Positions 47,552-57,001 of a DNA stretch of 64,000 nucleotides are shown in pieces. A model generated the notes under the pieces. It was not told the DNA's origin. It did not search any database and worked only from the letters and a program-made list of their open reading frames with translations. This stretch comes from Flaccisagitta enflata (Eukaryota; Chaetognatha; Sagittoidea; Aphragmophora), in NCBI GenBank assembly GCA_965153355.1, contig OZ231126.1, forward strand, positions 19,592,001 through 19,656,000, read 5' to 3'. Position numbers and translations under genes: made by a program. How positions within the stretch are numbered: the stretch's first letter is position 1; each line of letters opens with the position of its first letter.

Positions 47552-47944
47552 CAGTACCTTCCGAGCAAACTTGGCTAAACTGGAGGATTAATTTTCTTTA
47601 ATTTCAATTTCATTTTTTTAATTTCATTTTCTGTATTTAATTTAATTAGAAGATACTTAATTCTTTGTATATATTTTGCTGTTAAAAAAAACTTGTCAAA
47701 TCAAAGTGCATGAAGACATCAATTTGGAGTGTTTTAACCCAGACCATTAGATTCAGCAGAAAACACTCCAAATTAATGTTTTCATGCACTTTGATTTCAC
47801 AGATTAATTTTTTTAACAGCAAATATGTTCAAGAAATTAAGAATCTTTTATTAAGTTAAATACAAAAAATTAAGTTTTAGAAATGAAATTAAAGTAACAA
47901 AAATTTATCCTCCAGTTTTAGCCGGGTTTGCTCGGAAGGTACTG
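47552..47944. mobile_element. 393-bp palindromic MITE with TA target duplication
   Basis: The ends are CAGTACCTTCCGAGCAAACT and its inverted repeat (GTTTGCTCGGAAGGTACTG), flanked by TA at 47550-47551 and 47945-47946. The inner arms TGCATGAAGACATCAATTTG GAGTGTTTT and AAAACACTCCAAATTAATG also pair. The centre is near 47748. It is a Tc1/mariner-type non-autonomous element. Confidence 0.92.
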
Positions 47945-48003
47945 TACATCTATGCGTATGCGTTATTGTTTTGCACATGTACATGATCACTCTTATTCCA
48001 TCT

Positions 48004-48017
48004 TCTCTCTCTCTCTC

Positions 48018-48076
<59 letters not shown>
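48004..48076 (+). repeat. (CT)n microsatellite
   Basis: A CT dinucleotide tract of about 70 bp. Confidence 0.97.
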
Positions 48077-48079
<3 letters not shown>

Positions 48080-48120
48080 ATTCTCCCCCTCACCTCCAAG
48101 CTTGTTAGGGCAGCGATTTT

Positions 48121-48275
48121 TTGTCGCGTACACGCGACTCAACCTTGCCGTGTCAGTCGGTCGGTCCGTCGGTCCTTTGGTCGGTCTTTCTCATTTTTGA
48201 ATTCCAAGCGGTTTAAGCATTACTGCTCCTGCCCAACCGTCCGCGACTAGGTTGCCGTGTATCCGGCATTGTTTG
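48121..48275 (+). repeat. GTCCGTCCG family, forward copy
   Basis: TTGTCGCGTACACGCGACTC, GTCGGTCGGTCCGTCGGTCC, GCTCCTGCCCAACCGTCCGC and CCGTGTATCCGGCATTGTTT. Confidence 0.8.
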
Positions 48276-48662
48276 TTACAGCGACAAACTATGAACAAGG
48301 GGGGATCAAATGATTTGAAAATGGGGAAGGAAAACGAAGGACATGGAAAAGAAAAGCAAATCAACGGAGGTTTTAAACCTTTGAATACTAGTACTATATA
48401 GTATATGACTGTGACTGCCGAACCAAGGCGTTTCGAATAATGCCGACTTAAAAATCAAGTGAAGAAATGAACGTACGAGTGTAAAGACTGACAGGTATAC
48501 GGAAGGACAAATGGACAAACATATGGACGGTCAGACATGGACATATGAAAGGATGGAAAAAAGGATGGATGGAGCGGGATAATGATTCTGTTTTAACAAG
48601 GCCACGTTATGACCAATTAGTGTTTCTCCCAGATAGAATTTCTGAATGGACGTTTTTGAATT

Positions 48663-48714
48663 AATGAATGAATGAATGAATGAATGAATGAATGAATGAA
48701 TGAATGAATGAATA
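48663..48714 (+). repeat. (ATGA)n microsatellite
   Basis: About 13 ATGA units. Confidence 0.97.
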
Positions 48715-48889
48715 ACAGAGTGAAAATAAATGTGGCGTGATAGGTGATAAAAATGAAGAACGTCAGAACCAGCAATTTTGTGCATTTCAAACGTTTGCCT
48801 GACAAATCAACCAACAGACTGATTGACTGACTGACCCACCAACCAACCAATGGACAGATCAACAGACATTACCTTTTATAGGAATGGGA

Positions 48890-49043
48890 GGACCCACTTA
48901 ACAAGGCCAAGATGGCCAATAAGGTGCGCCGTGTGGATCGTCGAACGAATGCGTTACCGACAGACCAACCGACCAACCGACAGACAGACAGACAGACCAA
49001 CGGACATAGCCAGTTATAGAGGTGCGTTGGCGCACCTAAAAAG
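48890..49043 (-). repeat. Dispersed repeat, GTGCG-GCACC subtype, reverse copy
   Basis: AACAAGGCCAAGATGGCCAA TAAGGTGCG, GTGTGGATCGTCGAACGAAT, GACAGACCAACCGACC and TTATAGAGGTGCGTTGGCGC ACC form the reverse complement of the copy at 16872-16996. Confidence 0.8.
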
Positions 49044-49344
49044 GGTTTTATTATATTCATAATCCTTACAAGTGGAAATTCTGCTTGAGCAGCCGTGCAC
49101 TACCATGCGTTTCTCTGATTTGCATAATTGAGTAAAATCTTGCATTTTCCGGCGTGCTACAATCCGTTAAGCGCCGATATCCTAGGAAATGACTTATTGT
49201 GGTTCAAGGAAAGGTTATGGTGAGTTTAAAACAATTTCGAAAGATGAAAAATTTCCTTGTCACCTAACCGCCTGAAAAAAGAATCTACCTTGAGTGTTCA
49301 TCCAAGTTAGCGTGAGGCTCACTGCTGGAAATCTGTCTTGGAGC

Positions 49345-49735
49345 GTAATGACTTTACGCAGTACGTCCCGTGAAGCGCCCCAAACTTTGACTATGGCTCT
49401 CACCAATCTTACCACAGTTGAGGCTTGGTAAAAAAACATTCCATGCAAAACTTTGGGCCTCTGAGATAGCAGGAACCTTCGTCAGGGTGAGGTTGAAGTT
49501 TGTATTGAATTAGCATTGGAATCAATATTTCTATTATGCAAATTTTGTCTCTGCCATAGGTTTCTATGGAAACTTCATGGTCACCCTGACAAAGGTTCCT
49601 GCTGTTCTAGAGGCCTGAAATTTTGCATGGGATGTTTTTTTACCAAGCCTCAACCATGGTAAGATTGGTGAGAGTCAGCGTCGAAGTTTGGGGCGGTTCA
49701 TGGGACGTATTACGCAGTCTATCGCATATCGTGTA
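49345..49735. mobile_element. Foldback element with ~180-bp arms
   Basis: The left arm (TTTACGCAGTACGTCCCGTG, CGCCCCAAACTTTGAC, TCTCACCAATCTTACCA, GAGGCTTGGTAAAAAAACAT, GATAGCAGGAACCTT) is repeated inverted at ~49560-49735. The loop is about 60 bp. Exact ends and target duplication could not be fixed. No coding capacity. Confidence 0.85.
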
Positions 49736-50020
49736 CATTTCATACTAGCTTGATGCAGCTTTCTGAATGGTTTAGGTTTTAATCATTTTTTTCTGTTTTC
49801 GTGACAGAGAAACGAAGCCCCTGCTCGAAGCTGATTCTCAATTAGTAACATATTACTTGTTTAAAGTCTCAGTCACACCTCTCTCTGTAACAAGACTCAG
49901 CAACAATACTACGATTCAACAATAAGCACCTAATTGATTAAAAAAGGAAAACAATCAAGCAAACAGGAAAAACAATTATAAAAATTTTACAGAGTGAAAA
50001 AAAATTAGAAACGCCGAGGT

Positions 50021-50026
50021 TTTCAG
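50021..50026 (+). promoter_or_regulatory. Candidate 3' splice/trans-splice site before GTSF1-like gene
   Basis: GAGGTTTTCAG ends at 50026, 60 nt before the ATG. No upstream coding exon is evident. Confidence 0.3.
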
Positions 50027-50086
50027 CGCCTCATTGACGCCCGGCAACGTTCTTTACACGTCAGCAACCCCGAACTAACTGAAACT

Positions 50087-51760
50087 ATGAACGTTCAAGA
50101 CCCCGAGGCGTTGATACAATGCCCTTATGAAAAAGTGCATATGATCCGTCGAAAGAGAATGCCTTACCATTTGCAGAAATGTCGTCGTAACTACCAGGGA
50201 CAAGCGTTCAAAGTGTGTCCTTTTAACGCCCGTCACGAAGTGCCAGAACCCGAATATCGCCATCATCTCCTCCATTGTCCTAATAAATATATGGTAGAGA
50301 AGGACATGATCCATATCAAGAGACTGCAGGAAGACGCGGCCTACCGTGAAAAGTACGACGGTGGTCTCAAACGCTCATCGTCTCCGAATCATTCGTCAGT
50401 CGCGACAGTGGGATCCTGCGTTGGATATGGGGCTTCGGATCGTCTCGCTGATAATCTGAGCCGCGCCTTTGATCGAGGCGTTACGCTCACCGCCCGCGAC
50501 GTGCCTTCGCCAAAACCCGAATACGATTGGTTCGAAGACGGTTCGCAATCGCAAAATTATTATTCTCAAGGATACTCGCCGAATCAAAGTCCGCCTGAGC
50601 GTAGGCGTCAACCACTACAGGAAAGGCGGCTTCCTAATGATGTGGAAACTTCCGACTACGGCAGCGACGGCCTTGAAGGATCGTCGACGCCCGGAAGACC
50701 CGAGTCAAAGTCTGCGTCCTCATCTTCGTTCCAACCTCAAACGGAACCCGTGACGCTGCAAATGATTAAAGCCTTTGGCCGAGGCAGCGACGAGCGTCTG
50801 CTAGACGAGCGTCAAGTAGGATCCAGCACCGCTGAAAATAGCAATGAGAACGTCGATGACGCGGCTATATTTGGGGCGCGGTTTCCGCCTTCATTGGGAA
50901 GAGGAACGACCATAATGATGACACCGGCGACCGTCGGTTCTAGAGCCTCTGCCGCTGCGATGAAATCAATTGATGTTGAGTGGAGGAACTCGCCAACCGC
51001 TGTTTTAACGGCGACCAGTCGTGACATGACCCGTGAAATTTACGAGGACGACAGTGGGAACTACGAGGATGCTCCCTCGGATCATCAAGCGTATCCAGAC
51101 TATCATTTTCAGGATTCCTCGGACGACCATCGCGAGGACGTTCTCTCACAACGGCATTATATGGAACAGTTACAACATAGGAATCATCAACAATGGGAGG
51201 AGGAGGAACAGCGTCAGAAGCAAATTCGAGAGCAACGACGTCGAGATATCGAGCAAGAACGAGAGGACCAATTTCGACAAGAGCAATATCAACAGTACCG
51301 CCAGCAACAGCACAACGAACAGCAGCATGTGACGTATCGCGAGAACTCTCCATCGTTGATGTCGCGGGATGCCGACGCGAAATCGGCGGAGGATCGCGAG
51401 ATTGGCTGCGCCAATTTCCCCTCATTTCAACGCGGACTGACGCCTCGCTACAATTCGACATTTTGCGCGGATCGACCGCTCTCCAAACAAGCTCAGATTC
51501 AGTTGGCTCAGCAACAGCAGATGGGAGAAGGCGAATACCAAAACTATGGACGGAGCGTGAGGCGTGGGAAAAGAGGGAAGAACTTCGGCCGTGGCGCGGG
51601 GAAGAGGTTTCAGTTCAATCAGCAACAGACACAACAGCAACAACAACAACATCAACAACGTCAGCAACAAAATGACGATTGGAACGAAGGCGATGGTCAG
51701 AATCGAGTCGCCCTTGGAAGAGGCATCAGTTTAGGCAGGGGATGCGGTTATGATAACTAA
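50087..51760 (+). CDS. GTSF1/Asterix-like double CHHC zinc-finger protein
   Basis: A single exon of 557 codons. Two U11-48K-type CHHC fingers have identical spacing: C12-H18-H28-C32 ([21 protein letters not shown]) and C44-H50-H60-C64 ([21 protein letters not shown]). This tandem pair at the N-terminus defines the gametocyte-specific factor/Asterix family. Members bind RNA with finger 1 and assist PIWI-piRNA silencing of transposons. The tail (about 90-557) is long, disordered, Gln/Arg/Glu-rich and ends in RG-rich and poly-Gln stretches ([30 protein letters not shown]). Typical animal GTSF1 proteins are under 200 residues, so the tail is unusual. The RG motifs could be methylated and read by Tudor proteins. 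That is inference. Confidence 0.88.
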   Translation: MNVQDPEALIQCPYEKVHMIRRKRMPYHLQKCRRNYQGQAFKVCPFNARHEVPEPEYRHHLLHCPNKYMVEKDMIHIKRLQEDAAYREKYDGGLKRSSSPNHSSVATVGSCVGYGASDRLADNLSRAFDRGVTLTARDVPSPKPEYDWFEDGSQSQNYYSQGYSPNQSPPERRRQPLQERRLPNDVETSDYGSDGLEGSSTPGRPESKSASSSSFQPQTEPVTLQMIKAFGRGSDERLLDERQVGSSTAENSNENVDDAAIFGARFPPSLGRGTTIMMTPATVGSRASAAAMKSIDVEWRNSPTAVLTATSRDMTREIYEDDSGNYEDAPSDHQAYPDYHFQDSSDDHREDVLSQRHYMEQLQHRNHQQWEEEEQRQKQIREQRRRDIEQEREDQFRQEQYQQYRQQQHNEQQHVTYRENSPSLMSRDADAKSAEDREIGCANFPSFQRGLTPRYNSTFCADRPLSKQAQIQLAQQQQMGEGEYQNYGRSVRRGKRGKNFGRGAGKRFQFNQQQTQQQQQQHQQRQQQNDDWNEGDGQNRVALGRGISLGRGCGYDN

Positions 51761-52300
51761 TTTTCTATTTGATGTAATGATCGTGGCGTCGTGGTTTGTT
51801 CCATACTTGATTTTCTCTTTTGATTTGTACTGTAGTTTACCAAATTATATTTAAATCACGGATCATGCTCCAAATTGACAATATCATTTGCTTTGGTTCC
51901 AGAATCTAATTTTTGATTAATGCGATTTACACATGTTGTCCAGCGGAAATTGTAAATAATGATTTTTTCTCGCTTTATCATTTCTTTAAGTTCAATTTTT
52001 ATAGATTCACGTCACTCTTTACAATGTATATTTTCCTCATTCCCAGTTCTTAGCCTAGATCGCCAGCTGGATGAAATTCGCGATGAATTGTTTGATAAGG
52101 ACTATGGTACAGATTGTTTCTTTCGCGTCTCGCTCTATCGCTGATACTGGACCAGTTAATGTCATGGAAAGGCGAATACTCTGTTGCAGTTTGAGGAGAT
52201 ATGCTCATAGAAAAAGGACCAAATACAAACCCCAAAACAAGTGAGGAAAACTCTGCTAGATTTGTCACTTCAAATAATTTTGATTCTACTGGCAGTTTTG
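51761..52300. other. Spacer, GTSF1-like to MRM1
   Basis: A possible coding exon ends DRQLDEIRDELFDKDYG at about 52105, before GTACAG. It may be the 5' exon of MRM1, but the splice phase does not fit simply. Otherwise nothing recognised. Confidence 0.35.
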
Positions 52301-52607
52301 CAGGCCTGTATATTGTTCCGTATTCCCCCCCCCCCCGTGGGGGGGGGTTTGAAGAAAGGGAAGGAAAAGGAAGGAGGAAAAAAGAGAAAAAAAAATTGTG
52401 GAAAATATAATTTTTGGCAATAAAAAATCATAAAACATGATAAGTAATATATAATTTAACACTATTTAAACCTTAAACACCCAGTTTTAGTGGTTTATGG
52501 GGAAAAAAAACATTGATTTGGTAATGCGACGCAATGCGTCGTGGGGAAGAAAATTAAAGGCAGGGGGGGGGAAATAATCATAGGTTATGGAATTATATAC
52601 ACCCCTG
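52301..52607 (-). mobile_element. hAT-type MITE, copy B, with 8-bp target duplication
   Basis: The ends are CAGGCCTGTATATTGTTCCG and, inverted, CAGGGGTGTATATAATT. Both sides carry an exact 8-bp duplication CAGTTTTG (52293-52300 and 52608-52615). CGACGCAATGCGTCGTGGGG and the C/G runs match copy A (40622-40947) in reverse orientation. Confidence 0.92.
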
Positions 52608-52683
52608 CAGTTTTGTTAAGTCCTGACCGGTTTCGCGTTTCTCTCTCACCCCTTATCTGTAAATCCACAGCTCCCAGCCCCCC

Positions 52684-54024
52684 ATGCCATATTCTCTCTT
52701 AACTGGTTCATTCCACTCCCACTTTCTTGACATCCTCAAGTTTTTGGCCAGGACACGGGAGGTACTGTTCGGCATACATCCCGTGCGCGAGGCCATGACG
52801 CAGCAAAGACGTGAGATCTTTCGGTTGTTCCTCAAACACGATTTTGAGACGAATCCTAAGTTGAAGGAATTGGCCGTCGTGGCGGGTGACATGGAAATTC
52901 CCGTTGAGTTGAAGCATTTAGGAGAATTAGATCGTCTCACGGACGTCGACAAATTTAACAACTTTAGACCTCATCAAGGAGCCTGCCTCGACTGCAGGTG
53001 AACGAGGTTCATGCCTCTGGAAACCGGTTTTTGCTCGCGGTCGCTTTTGTTGAAAGACTTTAATACTGCATATCCGGGTCAGTGTTTTATTTTGACGTTC
53101 CAACTTAATGCACTCTTCTCCCTCACTAAACGTCTACACTCTACAGCCCTCTTTCTACTACGAACATTTCCACCTACGGGGACTTTCTCGCTTCCGCTCA
53201 TCTCGATTCTCAGTGGCTTTTTCCGGTTTTAGCCGACGTTAAAGATCCGATGAACCTCGGCGCTATTTTGCGTTCTTCGGCTTTTTTCGGCCTTCATCAG
53301 CTTCTTCTGTTGGGAGAAGGCGGCATGAGGAAGGTTTCGCCCGTCGTTTCCAAAGTAATTAAATCTTTTTTCGTTTCTTTTGATATTCTTTTTTTTTGTG
53401 TGTGTTGCGTGTAGAGAGCTTGCCTGGTCAATTTCTATTGAGCGAGAACAATCACTTTTGCTGCTTATTTACTAGCACATTGTTTCTTTATTTCTCCCCT
53501 CACTTTACATGTTTGACATCCATCAGGCGTCATCCGGCGCGGCAGAAGTAGTAAAGTTATTACGCCTGGAGGAAGGACTCGACTTTTTCGTCGAGGCGCG
53601 TGAGATGGGCGATACGCTCTTGGGAACTTCCGTCCCGGATCCGGAACCTGACGAGGTTGACGACGACGAGGAGAGAAACTCTATCGGCGTTGACTCATTA
53701 TTTGGTTTTCCATCAAATTCCTCTTTTCCGCAACCTCCTGCTCCTCCTCTTCCTCCTCCGCCTGGCGTGCATTTATACGATGGTGTCAGCGGCGACCATG
53801 TTCCCTCTGGCGTCCTTCGACGACGATCGCCGACTTTTCTTCTCCTCGGCAGCGAAGGACGCGGTCTCGATCCCAATTTATTGCGACTCTGTCATTTCCA
53901 TGTGCGGATTAATTCCAGTCGAACTCCGACAATGACTAAAAATACACTGAATAACGTGGATTCGTTAAACGTTTCCGTGGCATCCGGTATTTTGTTGCAT
54001 CATTTTGTTTGTTGTGCCGTTTGA
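52684..54024 (+). CDS. MRM1: Mitochondrial rRNA 2'-O-methyltransferase 1 (SpoU family)
   Basis: Exons 52684/52752-52997, 53147-53354 and 53527-54024 splice in frame (339 residues if ATG 52684 is used). The N-terminal substrate-binding part has REVLFGIHPVREAMTQQRRE IFRLF and RPHQGACLDC. The SPOUT catalytic fold shows motif 1 DVKDPMNLGAILRSSAFFG, motif 2 FLLLGSEGRGL and motif 3 LNVSVASGILLHHF. All three trefoil-knot motifs are intact, so it should use S-adenosylmethionine to methylate a ribose in the mitochondrial large rRNA, as MRM1 does. A Pro/Asp-rich insertion (PDPEPDEVDDDEERN and a Pro run) separates motifs 1 and 2. The 5' end is uncertain: 52752 has a good acceptor (TTGGCCAG) and a further 5' exon may exist. 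MoaC begins 98 bp after its stop. Confidence 0.85.
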
Positions 54025-54121
54025 AGGTGGATATCTAGAGATGAACGTGACGTGACTGTGAAAGAGGCCACCTATGTACAAATGAGACTAATATGCCTAT
54101 GTTCCACCTGAATGACTGCTA

Positions 54122-54832
54122 ATGCGGTGTCTCTCTCGAATCTGGGCCTCTCGCCTTCCTCTTGTGGGAGAGGCTTGGAACTTCCCCACTTGCGTCAGAA
54201 ACGGCAGCAATGGTATCGATAATGAGAGATGCAAACTAAAGAACATTGACGCCGATGATGATAATACCGATCGACATTCCTTCACTCATTTGGATTCTTC
54301 TGGACGCGCGAAAATGGTCAACGTATCGACCAAGTCCGTCACCACGCGCACGGCGACCGCGTGCGCGCGTATTGTCATGCCGTCTTTCGTTGTGGCTGAA
54401 GTGCGGCGCCAAAACGTGAAAAAAGGCGACGTATTGACGGTAGCGCAAATCGCCGGCATTTGTGGCGCTAAAAAAACGCCGGATTTGATCCCTCTTTGTC
54501 ATAATATTCCTTTGTCCAAAGTGGACGTAGAGTTGACTGCGCGAGGAGGCAGAGGAGGGGCGGCAGCAGGAGAAGCAGCAGCAAGAGAACCAGCGACAGG
54601 AATGTATGAAGAGGAAAACACAAATGCCTCGATTCCCTTTGAGGGCATCGACGTCGTGGCGACGGTGAAGACCGAGGCAAAGACGGGTGTGGAAATGGAA
54701 GCGTTGACGGCGGTTTTGGTGGCATCTTTGACGGTCTACGACATGTGTAAAGCGTTGACCAAAGACATAATAATCACCGACGCGCATTTGATAGAGAAAA
54801 CTGGAGGCAAGGAGCTCTATAGACGATCGTGA
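54122..54832 (+). CDS. MOCS1: Cyclic pyranopterin monophosphate synthase (MoaC/MOCS1B)
   Basis: An intronless frame of 236 codons. Residues 1-25 (MRCLSRIWASRLPLVGEAW) could be a mitochondrial presequence. MoaC hallmarks follow in order: a start region FTHLDSSGRAKMVNVSTKSV TTRTATA, RRQNVKKGDVLTVAQIAGI, DLIPLCHNIPLSKV, VKTEAKTGVEMEALTAV, TVYDMCKALTKD and EKTGGK. The enzyme makes cyclic pyranopterin monophosphate for the molybdenum cofactor. In vertebrates this domain is the 3' half of the bicistronic MOCS1 transcript. Here no MoaA radical-SAM domain is next to it on either side, so it appears as a separate gene. A low-complexity Gly/Ala/Glu insertion (about 143-170) interrupts the domain between two strands. 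Confidence 0.92.
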   Translation: MRCLSRIWASRLPLVGEAWNFPTCVRNGSNGIDNERCKLKNIDADDDNTDRHSFTHLDSSGRAKMVNVSTKSVTTRTATACARIVMPSFVVAEVRRQNVKKGDVLTVAQIAGICGAKKTPDLIPLCHNIPLSKVDVELTARGGRGGAAAGEAAAREPATGMYEEENTNASIPFEGIDVVATVKTEAKTGVEMEALTAVLVASLTVYDMCKALTKDIIITDAHLIEKTGGKELYRRS

Positions 54833-55154
54833 TTACGCCTTTCAATTTTCAAATGTATCGATGTCGAATCTAATGCGGACGATGCGGTTACCTTAGAACT
54901 GTTCTACCTTCTTGCTAAATATTTGTCATTTCTATGAAAATGAAACATTCTTTTTGTTCATCACTTTTGTTTTCAGGCACAAATCATTATTTCTTTTCTT
55001 ATGACTACAACATTTGGGGCCCCATCAACTCTCCTCGTTCGGAAATACATATCAGGGCAAAGGTGTAGAAGCTGGCCGGACATACGAAAGTACATGTTAT
55101 CGAAATTCTTTATGTGACATCGCGCCGACATAAAATTATCAAGGTCATCCCTGA

Positions 55155-55505
55155 CCATAGCCAGACCCCACCCCTACCCCTAAACGGAACCCTACGGCCT
55201 ACACCCAACCTTACCCTAAACTCAACCCCACCCCTAAATCCAACCCTACCCCTAAACCCAACCCTACCTTTAAACTCAACCCTACCCCTAATCGCAACCC
55301 TGCCCCTAAACCCAACCCTACCCCTAAACCCAACCCTACCCCTAAACCCAACCCTAGACCAAACCCTAAAATTTAACCCTCTCCGAATTCCCCACCCTAT
55401 TGAAGTCAGGGATAAACCTACCCTAGACAAAATCCTAAAATCTAACCAACCCCAGACCAAACCCAAAAATTTAACCAACCCTCTCCGAATTCCCCACCCT
55501 ATTGA
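55155..55505 (+). repeat. Degenerate telomere-like (CCCTAAAC) array
   Basis: About 300 bp of irregular CCCTAAACCCAACCCTACCC units, based on the C-rich telomere hexamer CCCTAA with CCCAAC and CCTACC interspersions. It then degrades into a repeated CTCTCCGAATTCCCCACCCT ATTGAA pair (55379 and 55483). It ends about 75 bp before the BTB gene start. Confidence 0.85.
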
Positions 55506-55579
55506 AATTAGGGATAAACGTAAGGTCAGGAAACTACAAAATTAGACTGTCCAGCTCCTTTACCTGGACCCATACGAGA

Positions 55580-56527
55580 ATGAGTGCCGACTGTTCCAGC
55601 AAAGAGGGATGGTACAAAATAGTTCATTGTTTGAGTCTATCCGCTTTCAAAGATCACCGAGAGTTGAAAACTCTCGGCTTTTTCTGTCCGGATGATCCAG
55701 ATCCCCCAACGTTTCAGGCAGTCGTTTCTTGGACTTTCATGACTTTATCGGTCTTTTTCGAAGTCCGTGACAACATCCGTGTCAACGTGAGACTCACCTT
55801 CAAACTCTATGATAAAGACGGAGATCTGCTTGCCCTGAAAGAATGTCCCGGTCACAGTCTGCGTCCATATGAATTGACCAATTACCAACTATTCGAAATC
55901 AGTCCAGGAAGCCGTGTTGCAGAATGGAGATTAGTCTGCGTCTGCGAGTACAGAGTTGAAAGCAGTACCACTCAGGCCGGGCAACCTCTCTCGAATTCTT
56001 GTTTGTCCTCGGACTATCTCGAATTACTAGAGTCCGCGGCCTATTCCGACGTCACGTTTCTAGTCCGGGGAGAACGAATCCAGGCTCACAAGTTGGTATT
56101 ATCCACCAGATGCCAATACTTCCAACGGATGTTCGAATCCAATACCCAGGAAGGCTTGACCAACGAAGTGAGGGTAACAGACATCAGTCCAGACGTTTTC
56201 CGGGGTTTGTTACGCTTCCTCTACTCCGACGCGCTGCCGAAAGATTTCCCCGAAATCGCCTTGGATCTCCTCGTCGCGGCGGACAAATACGGCGTCGAGA
56301 AGTTGAAGTGGATATGCGAATCGGACGCGCCTCTTAACGTTGATAACGTCGTCGACGCGCTACATCTGGCGGAGAGACTCGACAGCGGAAGACTGATGAA
56401 TCGAGCCAAGAAGGTCTTCAAAACCAACTTCAAAGCGTTGATGCAATCGAACGAGGCCCAAGAGAAACTAAGCAGAAGCCTTCTCTTTGAATTGCTCTCA
56501 TATATGCACAGTTGCACACTGAATTGA
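55580..56527 (+). CDS. SPOP-like BTB/POZ protein
   Basis: A single exon of 315 codons from ATG 55580. The open frame extends 78 nt upstream but into degraded telomere-like repeat. The N-terminal half (1-145) has a divergent beta-rich segment (VVSWTFMTLSVFFEVRD, VNVRLTFKLYDKDG, WRLVCVCEYRV) occupying the place of the MATH/TRAF domain in SPOP. A BTB domain follows from about 155 (LLESAAYSDVTFLVRGERIQ AHKLVLSTR, YFQRMFES, EVRVTDISPDVFRGLLRFLY) and a 3-box/BACK-like helical tail (ALDLLVAADKYGVEKLKWIC). Proteins of this type are Cullin-3 adaptors. Dimerisation and Cul3 binding are inferred. The MATH assignment is weak because the PxxP-type substrate groove residues were not identified. Confidence 0.8.
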   Translation: MSADCSSKEGWYKIVHCLSLSAFKDHRELKTLGFFCPDDPDPPTFQAVVSWTFMTLSVFFEVRDNIRVNVRLTFKLYDKDGDLLALKECPGHSLRPYELTNYQLFEISPGSRVAEWRLVCVCEYRVESSTTQAGQPLSNSCLSSDYLELLESAAYSDVTFLVRGERIQAHKLVLSTRCQYFQRMFESNTQEGLTNEVRVTDISPDVFRGLLRFLYSDALPKDFPEIALDLLVAADKYGVEKLKWICESDAPLNVDNVVDALHLAERLDSGRLMNRAKKVFKTNFKALMQSNEAQEKLSRSLLFELLSYMHSCTLN

Positions 56528-57001
56528 GCCAATAGGAAGGTTGAGAAGTAATAAACCAGAATGTTTTATGACAATCACTTCACTAGCGCTTTTGGTCAGA
56601 ATAGTCTCTCATATATTGGTAACATTTTGTATGATCTTTGACTGGTTGACAATTTTAATCTCTTGAAATGAAGTGATGTCGTCTCGACTAGGAAATACAG
56701 CGTGGATACTTGATACGTAGAAGGATTGATATTTTGCTTGTCTGATTCTTAGGCCCTTAGGGGTTGACGATCGGGTATGGTATCCGTCCGTCTGCCGTCT
56801 GCGCCTTTTTCAGGAAAAATGATTTTAGTGTAAAGATATAGGGTAACCACAATCACAGCGGAGAATTCCGATGTAGCGAATAACTCCAATTGTAAAACCA
56901 GCGGCCCTTGAATTCACACTTGTCTCCAAATTTGATAGTCGATCTTGGAGTCTGTAAGGTCGGATGGCTTAACCGGCGCATGTACCCTGACAATAAACGC
57001 G

